A stretch of 64,000 nucleotides of DNA from Rhyacophila brunnea. Taxonomy: Eukaryota; Arthropoda; Insecta; Trichoptera; Rhyacophilidae. The stretch is taken from the NCBI GenBank assembly GCA_022495005.1, contig JAGYXB010001043.1, positions 186,001-250,000 on the forward strand. Direction: 5' to 3'. Made by a program: the position numbers and the translations under genes. Position 1 is the first letter of the stretch; the number at the start of each line of letters is the position of its first letter. This document shows positions 48,155-58,989 of the stretch, one piece after another. Below the pieces are notes generated by a model. It was not told where the DNA came from. It did not search any database and saw only the letters and a list, made by a program, of their open reading frames with translations.

Positions 48155-49750
48155 CAATTATTGTCCGGATCATTTTTAAATTATGTGGAATAAGTAAATG
48201 ACTAAATAATGTTGTGTTTTACCTATTCAATTTAACAGCGATGTCTTTCCACCACGAATTGACAGCTAACACCATTTAAGTGATTAATGAGTTTTGAATG
48301 ACCAGATTCCTACTTGCAATTTCGTTTATTGGTCATTTTTATTCATCAGGTGTACTTAGCGTACATTAGTAAGTCAATATATAAAGCTAAAACAACAACA
48401 ACAAAAAAAACTAACAAACTCATGTCATTAATTCTACATTAGTTAGCAAATTGAATGGGCATATCAATTATATACGTTGAATTCGTGATTTGACACTTCA
48501 AATATGAGTAATGTTATAATAATATAATGGAAAACCTTCGGAAAATACAAAAGAAATGTTGGCCAAACTATTTAACGATTGAGATTGACGGAAAAGTTAA
48601 ACCAAATCGATCGGAAAAGCTCGACATTCTCTGACAAAATTTAATTTGTCGTTTGTGTACCTACTTAGGAAATTTAATATACATAAGTAGGTACTTTATT
48701 TCTTTTTTTATAACATCACAGTTTGACGAATATCAAATATAGCATAGTCGTATAGTGCTATTTTAAAATGTTGTATTTTACTCAATAATTGACAAGAGTG
48801 CGAGGATTCATATCATACTTCCATTCGCTGGAACAATTCCGGCTGATGATAGTGATGATATTGTGTTAGTTTAGAAAAACATTCTAATTTTGAGAGCAAA
48901 ATATATCCCTTCATGTCTTACATTGACTCGTACCTCTCCCTCTTTTTTACCTATTATCAGTGGCTCTTGTGAGGGGCAGCCCTGGATATCAATTTGATAT
49001 TCATACTAAATGCAATCTCCTGACAGCTAATGGCTCATTGACTGTTACCAACTTACTAATCAGAAACATATTCGCAGGATTTTCATAGATAGAAATCAAA
49101 TACTTACAATAAAATTGACTGTCCAGCAACGTACCCTCTAATTTTTCTATTGTGTGTGCGGATCATCGACGCACCTGAGCAGTCGGGCCGTCACCCGGTG
49201 CAGTTACCCCCCCCCCTCAAGAACATACACATACAATTTTTCATTAAAACTTATATTTTTAAGGTATCTATTAATTTCAGTGATTTTATAAAATGATAAC
49301 ACTAACAACGAAAAATAGTCTTGTAATTTATCCCATATCGATATTTGACGTACAAAATTAGCATTTTTTTTTTGCACTGATAGAGTTATACGTGTTGCTC
49401 GTATATCCATACTTTCATCAACAATAATTAATGTATGAAACCGAGACTTTCGTAATTCGTCAAAAAATCTTTTTTAATGGCTGCAATGCGTTCAACTCTT
49501 GAAATGTGCAATCTCTTGAAATGCACTCTTGAAATTCGTATGGCGGCAGATTGGAGATGACAACATGGACATATTCATAGCAACAAAACCACAACACTTG
49601 TATTGAAAAAATGGTACAGTACCTCTATCATATAATATGCTATTGCATAACCTGATATCATTTGCCAGCTCAGTATAATACCCGTTTGTACGTGTATGGA
49701 TTTACTGCTGACAGTATATATTATTATTAAGCTTATAACAAGTGTGCAGG
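48155..49750. other. Unassigned AT-rich intron
   Basis: No gene seen. Short frames only; a C run at 49207-49217 and scattered T runs are the only low-complexity features. Confidence 0.35.
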
Positions 49751-49968
49751 TTGTAAGATTGGATCAAAAAAGTTCCGAAGTTTCTGAATTTTCACGCGAC
49801 AGTTGTAATTTGTGCTTTATCTGTACCTATGCAGTATAACGATAGTGGCGAACCTGCTGGTAAAAATACGAACTACATCGCGCAAAGCACTTTGACGTCT
49901 ACCAATTTTCACAACCAGTCAAACGGCACTATAAAATGACCATAACGCGTCCCTTTTATGCTTGAAGA

Positions 49969-50503
49969 ATGAGATTTGTGAGACAGTCAGCACTTGTAAA
50001 CAGTTATTACGCTATAGTAGAATTCCACAGAAAAACTAAGACCCGGGTCTATAAAACCGTCATACGCACAGTCGTTGCATACGGGTGCGAGTCATGGATG
50101 CTAAATATGAAAGCAGCTGAAATGGTGGACTGCTTTGAGAGAAAGATCCTGAGGCGGATACACGGACCCATGAATGATGGTGGGAAAGTGGAGAATTAGG
50201 TACAACACGAAACTATACCGCTTATACCAAGATTCAAAACTCTCCACTTTCATACAACTCCAGAGGCTAAACTGGGCAGGCCATGTCCAGCGCAGCATGC
50301 CTGAGTCACGGATACCGAAGAAGATCCTCGAAGGAAATCCAGGGGGGAAAAGGCCATTGGGAAAGCCACGCACACGATGGGATGACAACATTACAAAAGA
50401 TGCCAACCAGCTGCTAAAAATCAGGAACTGGAAAAGACGTGCGGAGAACCGTTCCGGCTGGAGGACGGCGGTGGAAGAGGCCAGGGCTCGACTTGAGCTG
50501 TAG
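49969..50503 (+). pseudogene. LINE reverse-transcriptase C-terminus, one frameshift
   Basis: Frame 1 (to about 50190): KTRVYKTVIRTVVAYGCESW, then MLNMKAAEMVDCFERKILRR. Frame 2 (from about 50185): KWRIRYNTKLYRLY, LQRLNWAGHVQRSMPESRIP, KPRTRWDDNI, WRTAVEEARARLEL, stop. This is the YGCE..W to GHV.RM..+R..KK ... W.DD tail of an endonuclease/RT LINE, distinct from the 21112 family. One indel near 50185 joins the two frames. It lies 410 bp upstream of the groucho exon in sense orientation. Confidence 0.8.
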
Positions 50504-50914
50504 CACCATCGAAGAAGTCGAATTTACACACTATTAGTGTCAGTAAATTCATGCACGTCTATAGGCGCTATAAGAAATCTAATTATTCAGAATATACATT
50601 AAAATCTAATTTGACAGCACCATATATTTCCCATTAAATATAGGTATGCGCCAGGGAACACATAATTAATGCGAATTACTTAAGATATAAAACACACAAT
50701 GTTTCATAAAGAACGCGTCATTTGGTTTCAATGCCATCTGTTAACGGTACAAAAGCTTACGGTGTTAATGTATCCGGCGAACTGCACACGTACAAATTAT
50801 AATATACTGATATATGAATTTATAAAATACAAAACTCGTTTCGTGTATTCCTTTTAGAGCACACAATTATTGCTTCGTCTGTATTAAATATGTGTTTACT
50901 TTTTCTCTTTACAG

Positions 50915-51134
50915 CAACAACGGCCAGACCTTCCGCGACTTCTTCAGCAGATGCACGCACAGCAGCTTCCGGCACCTCCCTTGCCCGTGCCACTCCTACC
51001 ACATGCTACCCTCCCCCCTCCCGCTGCGGCCGCCGCGGCTGGTGCCCTACTAGGCCTCGCGTCAGTTCCTCACCATCCCCTCGGAGTGCTCGCGAAGCCA
51101 GACCTTCACAGAGACGACGTCAAGCCTAATAACG
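50915..51134 (+). CDS. gro: Internal exon of groucho (TLE-family co-repressor), end of Q domain / start of GP region
   Basis: Groucho is a nuclear co-repressor with no DNA-binding domain of its own. It tetramerises through an N-terminal Q domain and is recruited by Hairy/E(spl), Dorsal, TCF and Engrailed-type factors. The segment opens after a pyrimidine-rich acceptor (TTTTTCTCTTTACAG) and ends at a GTATGT donor. It is 220 nt: 73 codons in phase 0 plus one base. The translation has QQMHAQQLP near residue 11, a Pro/Leu-rich stretch, six alanines, GALLGLA, then VLAKPDLHRDDVKPNN. Known Drosophila Groucho has QQIHAQQ at the end of the Q domain, followed by a Gly/Pro-rich stretch closing with LLNKP, HR and DIKP. 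Spacing and order agree. The reading frame runs on into the intron only until a stop near 51187. A LINE end lies 410 bp upstream and a MITE starts 13 bp after the donor. No flanking groucho exon (tetramerisation helices, CcN, WD40) was seen in the window. Confidence 0.85.
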
Positions 51135-51147
51135 GTATGTATCCGTC

Positions 51148-51694
51148 AGTTGCGACGAGTGGAGGTAGGCTGTTATATCTGACATAAATAGTGCACACTA
51201 AACATTGTCAGTCATACCTAATTGTTTGTTGTCATTATGACTACAAATACAAATTCCAGATAGTGTTGGTTAGTTTATAAAATCCAATTCAACCTTGCTT
51301 AACGCAAGCCATACTAGACAAAAAATATTCGTCTATAAAATATTTTAAATTATGCCATTAAATCACTCATAATTTTAGATATTTTATAGATAGAAGAATA
51401 TTGAACTTGAATAAAAAAAAACTAACCAACACCATCTGCAATTTGTACTTATTCAAGGAAAACTAAAAAGTATGATTGACAAAGTGTACATTATTTTTGT
51501 CGGATCTCTACTGCCTACCTCCACTATGATGGTTTGGTTGAGGCAGCGTTTAATTGAATTTTTAAAACTTGCCAAATCCATGCGCTATTTGTATTGTTAG
51601 TTCAATGCAAACAATTTAGTATCTATGACTGACAAAATTTAGTACGCACTGTTTATGTCGAATCTCCACAGCTTAACTCCACTCTTCGTCACTA
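51148..51694. mobile_element. H-family MITE just after the groucho 5' splice site
   Basis: Starts AGTTGCGACGAGTGGAGGTA and then TGACATAAATAGTGCACACT. Two right-end sequences are present, at ~51478-51530 and ~51640-51694 (TTCGTCACTAG), so either a second truncated copy follows or the right half is duplicated. Only ~13 bases separate it from the GT donor. Confidence 0.7.
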
Positions 51695-52159
51695 GAGGAT
51701 GGAATACTTTTGATTCCTCGTTAGATTCATCACTTTCAACTCCAGTTTCTTATGCTTCTACAGAGTTTCAGTACACGCGTAGAGGAATGACAGATTCTTC
51801 TGACATTGCGGCCACGACGAAATCAAATGTAATGTCATTTGAAAGCAATGATACCAACACTTAGATGAATCGCCTACATTGCCAGAAGAATCTGATAGCA
51901 TTCTACATAATACCATGCCTAATATCACTGATGCTAAATTATGACAGAAAAAGTCAATAATATTTTTTTATTTTCTTAACTCTTGCTTTAAGAAGCATTT
52001 ATTTCGGGACAAGGAAGTGTGCCACTGAAATCTTTCCATTTAGACACGTTTATAGCAACATTGAAGGCGGCTGTGCACTAATCGCTGGCGGAGTAACTCA
52101 AATCCATATTAATAAATCCATTTTCTCAGATATCTTTTTCTTGGGCTTACACTCATGAC

Positions 52160-52480
52160 TACTTATTTTGCCATCCTTCGAGCGACCAAGACTTTCCATC
52201 TCGATCTTCTGCTTCTCTCAGGGCAGAATGGATGGTGCCCCCAGTCAGTTCTTTCACTTAGTCGCTCCAGTGCGCAGACGCTCTTCCTCTGCTTCGCCTT
52301 CCCTGGAGGCCACCCAAATCCACCAGTCTCTCCAGGTTGTCCGGTCCGCGCCGGACAATATGTCCAAAAAACTGCAGAATGCGTCTCAGACATATTGTCG
52401 AGAGTCGTTCCTTTATCTGCAGTCTCTGGGTGATTGACCGGTTCGTCTTAATCGAGAGTATCACGGGACCCATCAATTGG
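52160..52480 (-). pseudogene. LINE reverse-transcriptase C-terminal fragment, frameshifted
   Basis: The - strand frame reads KTNRSITQRLQIKERLSTIC, FFGHIVRRGPDNLERLVDL and GGLQGRRSRGRASAHWSD. A second frame then carries a tryptophan-containing end (SRWKVLVARRM). It fits the C-terminal tail 'R+..FFGHI.RR....E+LV..G...G+R.RGR....W.D' of insect endonuclease/RT LINEs. Third distinct LINE family in the window. Confidence 0.7.
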
Positions 52481-53142
52481 TGATGTGAGACTTAAGAGAT
52501 TAAGACTGAGGGTGGTACGGGGCGGGTTTGGTGGAGGGACTTTAACTTCAATGACCGGTTCGTCCTGTGTTCTGTCCAAGAAATACGAAGCATTTGACGC
52601 CAACACAGATATTTTCTACATTGTAAATACAAATTTACATACAGCTTAAAAAATGGACTTCCCCGTGAGTTAGTACCGACGCCATCTCATTTTAATATAT
52701 ACCTACACACTGTGGATTTGCCAATTGCTTAGGGAAGAAAATTTACATATGATACATACAAAATTTTGAATACACTTCTGAGAAAATATATCTATTTATA
52801 ACCAAAAGAAAAAAACTATTTGGAAAAAGTAAGATACCCCGCAGGAATCGAACCTGCATCTCTCAGATTTCGTGCCCACGCACACAGACCACTATGTTAT
52901 AGGTACCATTCTTAATTACGACAAATTTTAACTAATGGATATTATAATATTTTTCTGAATCGCTTTCTAAATTGAATTACTATTGGCGGAGTGATCACTT
53001 CGCTCGTGACGTCCGTAGTAATTAAAGTAATACCTACTTTGATTTAAAATACAAAAGCCGATTGCCAATAGTAGCTCAATTTAGAAAGTGCTTCAGAATA
53101 GTATTATAAAATCCATTAGTTAAAATTTGTTGTAATTAAGTA

Positions 53143-54444
53143 CGAGGGTGGGTCAATAAGTCCTTAGAAAAGCCGACAGGTGGCGCGATAGTACTGCAAG
53201 CGGTTTGTTTTCATGCAGCGGCACTACCGATTCAGTATGCTGCGAAGTTTCAATCAGATTGGTCGGGTTGTTGTGTGTTTCTCGTACATTTAAAAAAAAA
53301 ATTTGCTTGTGGAAAATGGAAACATGGAAAATGGAGAAAATTGAGTTTAGAGCTGTTATTAAACATTTTAATATAAAAGGGTTAACAGCAAAGGAAATAA
53401 AAAATGAGTTGGATTTAGTTCACGGCATATCTGCTCCTTCACTTGCAACTATTTATAACTGGTTAAATGAATTTAAACGTGGTCGTACATCAACAAAGGA
53501 TGAACCACGCTCAGGACGTCCTGTAGAGGTGACTACACCAGAAATGATCAATAAAATCCACGATATGGTGTTCAGTGACCGAAGATTAAAGTTGAGTGAG
53601 ATAATTGAGGTTACAGGGATCTCAAAAGGTAGCGTCATTTCTATTTTACATGACAAATTGGGCATGAAAAATATTTCTGCAAGATGGGTGCCGCGTTTGC
53701 TCACAGTCGACAATAAACGCAATAGGGTGGTGGCCTCTAAAGCCCTGTTGTCGCTCATGCAACGCAATCCGGATGAATTTTTTCGTCGCTTTGTGACTGT
53801 AGATGAAACATGGATACACCACTATACTCCCGAGACGAAAGAACAGTCAAAGCAGTGGATTGCGAAGGCAAACCATGTCCAAAGAAGGCGAAAACCGTAA
53901 AATCAGCTGGTAAGGTTATGGCTACTGTATTTTGGGATGCACGTGAAATTATTTTCGTTGACTATTTGGAAAAAGGAAAAACAATAACAGGGGATTATTA
54001 TGCATCTTTATTGGACCAGCTAAAAAACAAAATTGAAGAAAAACGGCCTCATTTAAACAGGAAAAAAATCCTCTTTCATCAGGACAATGCCCGTGTTCAC
54101 ACATGTTTACGATCAATGGCTAAAATTGAAGAATTGAAGTTCGAATTGGTCGACCACCCACCGTATTCGCCAGATTTAGCCCCCAGTGACTTTTTCCTTT
54201 TCCCAAACTTAAAAAAATGGCTAAGTGGACAACGTTTTTTTTCAAATGAAGAAGTCATCGATCGGACAAATGCTTATTTTGAGGACCTTCCGAAAACTTA
54301 TTTTTCTGACGGTTTAAAAAAAATTGAGAAACGTCTAACATAGTGTATTGAGCTCCAAGGAGATTATGTTGAGAAATAAAAAAAAAATACAAAAATAAAA
54401 CCTGTTTTAATGCTTTTTTCTAAGGAATTATTGACCCACCCTCG
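53143..54444 (+). mobile_element. mariner transposon, copy 2 (defective)
   Basis: Inverted ends CGAGGGTGGGTCAATAAG and TTATTGACCCACCCTCG, flanked by TA (53141-53142, 54445-54446). 1302 bp, nearly identical to 19113-20408. Confidence 0.95.
53316..54343 (+). pseudogene. mariner transposase, broken by a different frameshift
   Basis: Same DD34D transposase as copy 1: helix-turn-helix (GLTAKEIKNELD; ATIYNWLNEFKRG), WVPRLLT, TVDETWIHHY, FHQDNARVHT and SPDLAPSDFFLF with 34 residues between the last two aspartates. The frame is lost near 53868 by one missing base in GCGAAGGC (copy 1 has GCGAAAGGC) and resumes in another frame (CPKKAKTVKSAGKVMAT). A further change, ACATAG for ACCAAG, stops the protein about 11 residues before the ending seen in copy 1. 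The catalytic third Asp is intact here but lost in copy 1. Confidence 0.92.
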
Positions 54445-54659
54445 TATCATATCTTAAGTATAGTGGTCTATGTGGATGGGCGCGAAACCCGAGAGATGCA
54501 GGTCTTACTTTTTTCAAAAAGATTTCTTCTATTCGTTATAATGTATGTTTTCAAAATTATGTATGTTCAATAATTAGAATGCTACATTATTAAATCGTGT
54601 AAATTATTCGTTGAATAAAAAAAGTAATTAATTATGTATATACATGTACGAATTTACAT

Positions 54660-55685
54660 CCTTAGTTTTTTTTTATAAACTACAGTTTATACTACAGTCA
54701 TAATGCTTAAGAGCGGAATGCACAATCTAAGATTTCGATCCTAAGGATAAGTCGCCGAACAGCTGCTGTCAAAAAAAATTCGCATGTCTATAAAACAGTC
54801 CATGCACCCAAATTCATTTAACAATGTATCTCAATATGGATATTGATTGTGTTAATTCGTTTGGCATGTACTTGCAGAATATTATTTTAATTTTATACCT
54901 CGTAGAAATACAAGATGCCAGGTGATATGACACTTGACGCTAGTGTTACCATGTTAAAAAAATATCTTGCGGTGCCTGTGGAATCACGTATAATGCCTTA
55001 TAACGGAAACATAAGAGTATTATAATTAAATATTAATATGTATTTATAGTTATTGCATTTATAAAATGCAGTTGTCATATTTTTGTTATCGTTTAACAAT
55101 TATAAAATAATTAACCTAAACTATAGGAAAGAGAATGTTTAAATATGGTATTATTTTCAATAGAAATGATCGTAACTAAGGACACTGTTTCTGCATAGTG
55201 TTTTCTGCTAAGGAAATTTTAGTTATGACAAATGTTTCTGCATTCCGCTCTAAGCCTTTATCAGATATACGTAACGCGTTCCATGCATTGTATACCTGTC
55301 CTTTAAATCCAGTTTTTCACAAACATACAAAAGGGTACACGCCGCCGTGTTTTGGAGGGTATGACTCGTTTGACTGCACACTTTATGTTGAAGGTGAGAA
55401 AGCGCCTCTAGCTCTCTCGTAGACACTTGTCTTGAAAAAGGAACTGCTCTCGTAGCACACGCTCTCCAGTCTACGGCGTAGACCCTCGTAGTACTTTTCC
55501 AGTTCTAGTTTCGCAAGTAACAACGTCTTTGCGCGAAAGTTTTCTGTGTTTTCAAATATGTGGTGGAAAATATTCTGAATGCAATGTTTAATGCATTTAT
55601 CGCTAGTGTTTTTATCAAGAATAAAAACCAACTATAAGTGCGAATGATAAGCATTTGACATACGTTTAATCTCTGCAATTGCATT
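54660..55685. other. Unassigned AT-rich intron
   Basis: No repeat partner or gene recognised. Open frames up to 82 codons (e.g. 55383-55631 on -) resemble nothing known. Confidence 0.35.
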
Positions 55686-55689
55686 GAGA

Positions 55690-56215
55690 CGGTTAATTAT
55701 TACAATAAGTTAAGCGTCTGAACTGTCAAAAAGTACTATGTTTTAATAGCACATCTTCTGTGGGTCTATTCCATACTTATCGACCGCTAAAGTGATATAT
55801 TATCAAACTTAGGGTAGGTTTGTACCAAAGTATTAGCACTTATTGTGACAATTACAATAAGTTGGTTTTAATTGATGTAATAAGTGCTATATTTTAACAG
55901 CGCCTCTCTCGCTGCTGTTAAAATATAGCACTTATTGCAGCAATAAGAATCAACTTATTGTAATTGTTACAATATGTGCTATTACTTTGATACCAACCTA
56001 CTCTAAGTTTGATAATATCTATCACTTTAGTGGTCGATAAATATAGAATTGACCCTCTAGCTGTGTTAACTTTTAGAACGAGATAGACAGTTTTGACAGC
56101 TTAGACGGCTAACTTATTGTAACAATTATAATACCGCAATACATACATATGATAAACTACCCTCGATAGACGCCGATAGCAGTATTCTGTATAGACTAGA
56201 TGCGGTGGTAGGTTC
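55690..56215. mobile_element. Foldback FB1, copy 3
   Basis: Inner palindrome 55761-56056 (GGGTCTATTCCATACTTATC ... TATAGAATTGACCC) with centre near 55915 (CGCCTCTCTCGCTGCTG). The outer modules ACAATAAGTTAAGCGTCTGA (55704) and AGACGGCTAACTTATTGT (56104) are also inverted. The right end CCGATAGCAGTATTCTGTAT matches 29891. Confidence 0.75.
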
Positions 56216-56399
56216 AGTGTCAATTTCTCGTAAATAAAGATTTATTGAAACTCTTCGGGACCCGACTAAGAACTACACTAAATTCTAGAGAAAATGTTCA
56301 CTACAAAATGTGAATAAGTTATTCTGAATTTTAATAGTCCAAATTGATTTAGTAGTGGAATTATGAAATGTGAACTCCTCTAACATTTGGTAAAATTAA

Positions 56400-56680
56400 C
56401 TAACTCAGGCCGCAAGCGCCCCCGTGCAACACTAAACACTGGAATATATTCCAATTAACATTTCAAGCCAGCGACTCCGATTCACAGAGCCGTTAAAAGC
56501 AGGCGACCCGGTATTTAATTTAAGACGCCATTACCCGCTGCCCCCATTTGCCCGACTCTACCCCGAACCAACACGCTTTCTTTCGTGGAGGCTGGGGGGA
56601 GGGGCTCATAAAAAACTTTAGATTTTTAATTTCAGTCTGGTTCGTCTTCATTGTGAGAGCCGTTATTCATCTCGCGGGTA
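56400..56680. other. GC-rich single-copy island
   Basis: GC-enriched stretch including GGAGGCTGGGGGGAGGGGCT. Not found elsewhere in the window, no convincing exon. Unannotated intron sequence or regulatory candidate. Confidence 0.2.
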
Positions 56681-56773
56681 CGAAAAAATGGGGTTGAAAA
56701 CAGGACCGCATTAATTAGTTAATTAATTTTATTCACCGATTAACACCAGTGGCGAATACTACTTAAAATTTTA

Positions 56774-57000
56774 CCGGCTCTCACATCAAAAGTCGTCTCG
56801 CCTTAAAACGTGTCGAATACGTCGCTGTGACGTCATTGTTATTCAGCACAAATAACAAAACACGCGTTGACAAATGGAGCTGGTGGAGTGCGACTGTTGC
56901 ATCATTCTCGGGCTCCGAGTCGAAGGGTCACATGCAAACACCTACGAATTGGTCATTTCTATACCGGCTCGCCGATTACCACATTCAAATATCTATTCGT
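56774..57000 (+). repeat. M-family repeat, copy 1
   Basis: CCGGCTCTCACATCAAAAGT, GGGCTCCGAGTCGAAGGGTC and ATACCGGCTCGCCGATTACC recur reversed at 58600-58787. Confidence 0.6.
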
Positions 57001-57549
57001 TTCGAATTTCGTTATTGAAAACACTAAAGTATTGTGATGTCAGCAAGGATTGTGGATAGCATTTCTCGTTAGTATTATGAACATCGTTGTTTAGCATTCA
57101 AAAGGTTAACTTATATTGTTTGCGCAATAAACTTAGTTGAAGTTTCAGGACAACCTTAATAAGGTTAAATAGTTCGCCGCTCAATCCTGTAACTGCTATG
57201 AATTTAATTATCACTATTAGAACCTACGTCAAAAACGCTCCTAAGAAATTCAACCCTGCAGTCAAGCGCCCTCGAGAGACGCTGGAGTATGCGAGTGAGT
57301 AGGGCGGGGTAAAACGCAGTCAGGCAGGCGGAAGTGCTTCTCAGGCGTCGGGACGTTAAACTGAATGAAATATTAATTACTGGAAGGACGCGTGGGTGTC
57401 AGCGACGCTTTGGCATACTCGCAGCCGCTGCTCTATGGTTATGGCAGTTATATTTTGATACATGCATTGTCTGCGTACTCTACTTGAGAGGCACAAGCGT
57501 AGTTATGTTGTACGTTTATAATGTGTAGGGAATTTTAACTGAGGAATAT

Positions 57550-57808
57550 ATCGCCTCTGTTCTGGCAGAACACACTAACTGGAGAATACTAGTTTTGAGT
57601 AATTTGACTTTGAAGTTGTTATAAGGTTTGAAATGGTCTATCATGTGAGTTTATTAAGTAATCGTTAAAAGGATGACTTCAAAATAAATACTGTTTATTT
57701 ATTAAGAAGGTTTCCAGACGTTAAAGTTTGAAATAAGGAACATTTTGGTATAACTAACTCAATATGTCATTTTTTCAAATTAGTGTCTTCTGCCAGAACA
57801 GTGACGAT
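57550..57808. mobile_element. Short MITE, copy 2 (ATCGCC...GACGAT ends)
   Basis: Same family and orientation as 2284-2540: GAATACTAGTTTTGAGTAAT, GGTTTCCAGACG and TGCCAGAACAGTGACGAT. Confidence 0.75.
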
Positions 57809-58516
57809 ATTGTGTAGTCACGAACTAAACATGTGACTCTAATGCCGGCGCTCCATTGGCACGCAAGTCGAGACGATTTACAGTCTTCGGACTTTTTTTT
57901 CGAGTGGAGCACCCCAGATCTGCAGACTTTTTAATCCGCAGACCAGGCTCGTTGGATGTCAAACATGTTTGATATTTTTGCCAGACTTCGTCAGTCGATC
58001 ACTATTATGCAAATTCGATTTGACATTAATATTTTAATTCTTTTATTAATAATTTTATTCAATCATTCGGACCGAAAAAAATCGTAATTGTTTTAAACAT
58101 TTTCATTGATTAATTTGTTAATTTACACATTAGAAAATGAGAGATTTACCAATAATTTTTTTATTTGTATTTATGAAATTCATAAAATAAATCGTAAAAC
58201 TTGTGTTGTTTTCTCTGCTGCAAGTCTACATATAAATAACACAAAATTAAAGGATTATCGGAAGACATTACGAGAATCGTAACTTTTCACTTTTGACAGC
58301 TCGACTTTTTTATTCGTTCGTTGATCAGTAGCAGAGCATAGACAAATCGGACGATTTATTGTCCTCGGACTTTTGGCTCGCCAATGGAGCGCTGGCATAA
58401 GAGCTGTTTCACACGGGATACCTGTGTCAAGCCACCGGTGTGTCGAGCGGCTGCATTTACACATAACTGAATGGGCGCGTTCAGACGGAGACACACGAGT
58501 GTCACGTTCATTTAGC

Positions 58517-58787
58517 GGGCTCTCACATCATAACTCGTCTCGTGTGCCGAACAAACCTTCCGAGAACTGAGATCTAGTGTTGCTTGTGAATACTGCGCAC
58601 GTCTATCTTCGTATTGATATTTGAATGCGGTGATCGGCGAGCCGGTATAGGAATTAACAATTCGTAGGCATTTGTTTGTGACTTCGACTCGGAGCCCGAG
58701 AAGGATGCAACTTGTCGATTGCTACAGCCAGACGTTTTTTTCCAAACGAAACGTTTTTAGGCGAGACGAGTTTTGATGTGAGAACCG
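58517..58787. mobile_element. M-family inverted-repeat element
   Basis: Left GGGCTCTCACATCATAACTC (58517) and right GAGTTTTGATGTGAGAACCG (58768-58787) are inverted. The right two-thirds is the reverse complement of 56774-57000. ~270 bp, no coding capacity. Confidence 0.55.
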
Positions 58788-58989
58788 GCTTATGTGTAAA
58801 TGCGGCATCTCGACACCGAAGTATTCAACCACTCGACACTGCAGTGGCTATTGCAGCCATCGAATAGCTAATTTGTCTCGGACGTCAGTGCCAAAGTTGT
58901 CCACGTTTCTGCACGAGTCACACCGAGAAGATAGAAGGTTGTTGTTGCGTGGATGTTTGGAGGAGAGTTTATTGATAGATACATGAATA

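Larger units (their letters stand above)
1..50914 (+). other. Presumed large intron upstream of the groucho exon
   Basis: No other host exon could be recognised in this stretch. It ends in the AG acceptor at 50913-50914. It is assigned as intron only by inference from the groucho exon; the previous exon (the Q-domain helices) must lie upstream of the window or be too short to recognise by eye. The content is repeats on both strands, listed individually, separated by AT-rich sequence with no recognisable signal. Confidence 0.55.
52745..54600. mobile_element. tRNA-bearing foldback element with mariner in its right arm
   Basis: Left arm 52829-52990 (AAGTAAGATACCCCGCAGGA, AATCGAACCTGCATCTCTC, ... 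AAATTGAATTACTATTGGC) is reversed in the right arm, 53065-53140 plus 54447-54515 after the mariner. Both arms hold a tRNA-like segment (box-A-like region with ATAGTGG); the right arm lacks ~18 bases that include box B. The centre is about 53000-53060. A relative is at 59228-59547. Confidence 0.75.

Noticed and set aside
52155..52437. Two + strand frames of ~90 codons
   Set aside because: They are antisense shadows of the LINE C-terminal fragment on the - strand.
53205..53315. N-terminal extension of the mariner transposase (37 residues before METWK)
   Set aside because: This part overlaps the element's 5' untranslated region and is not present in family proteins; the ATG at 53316 fits the family start.
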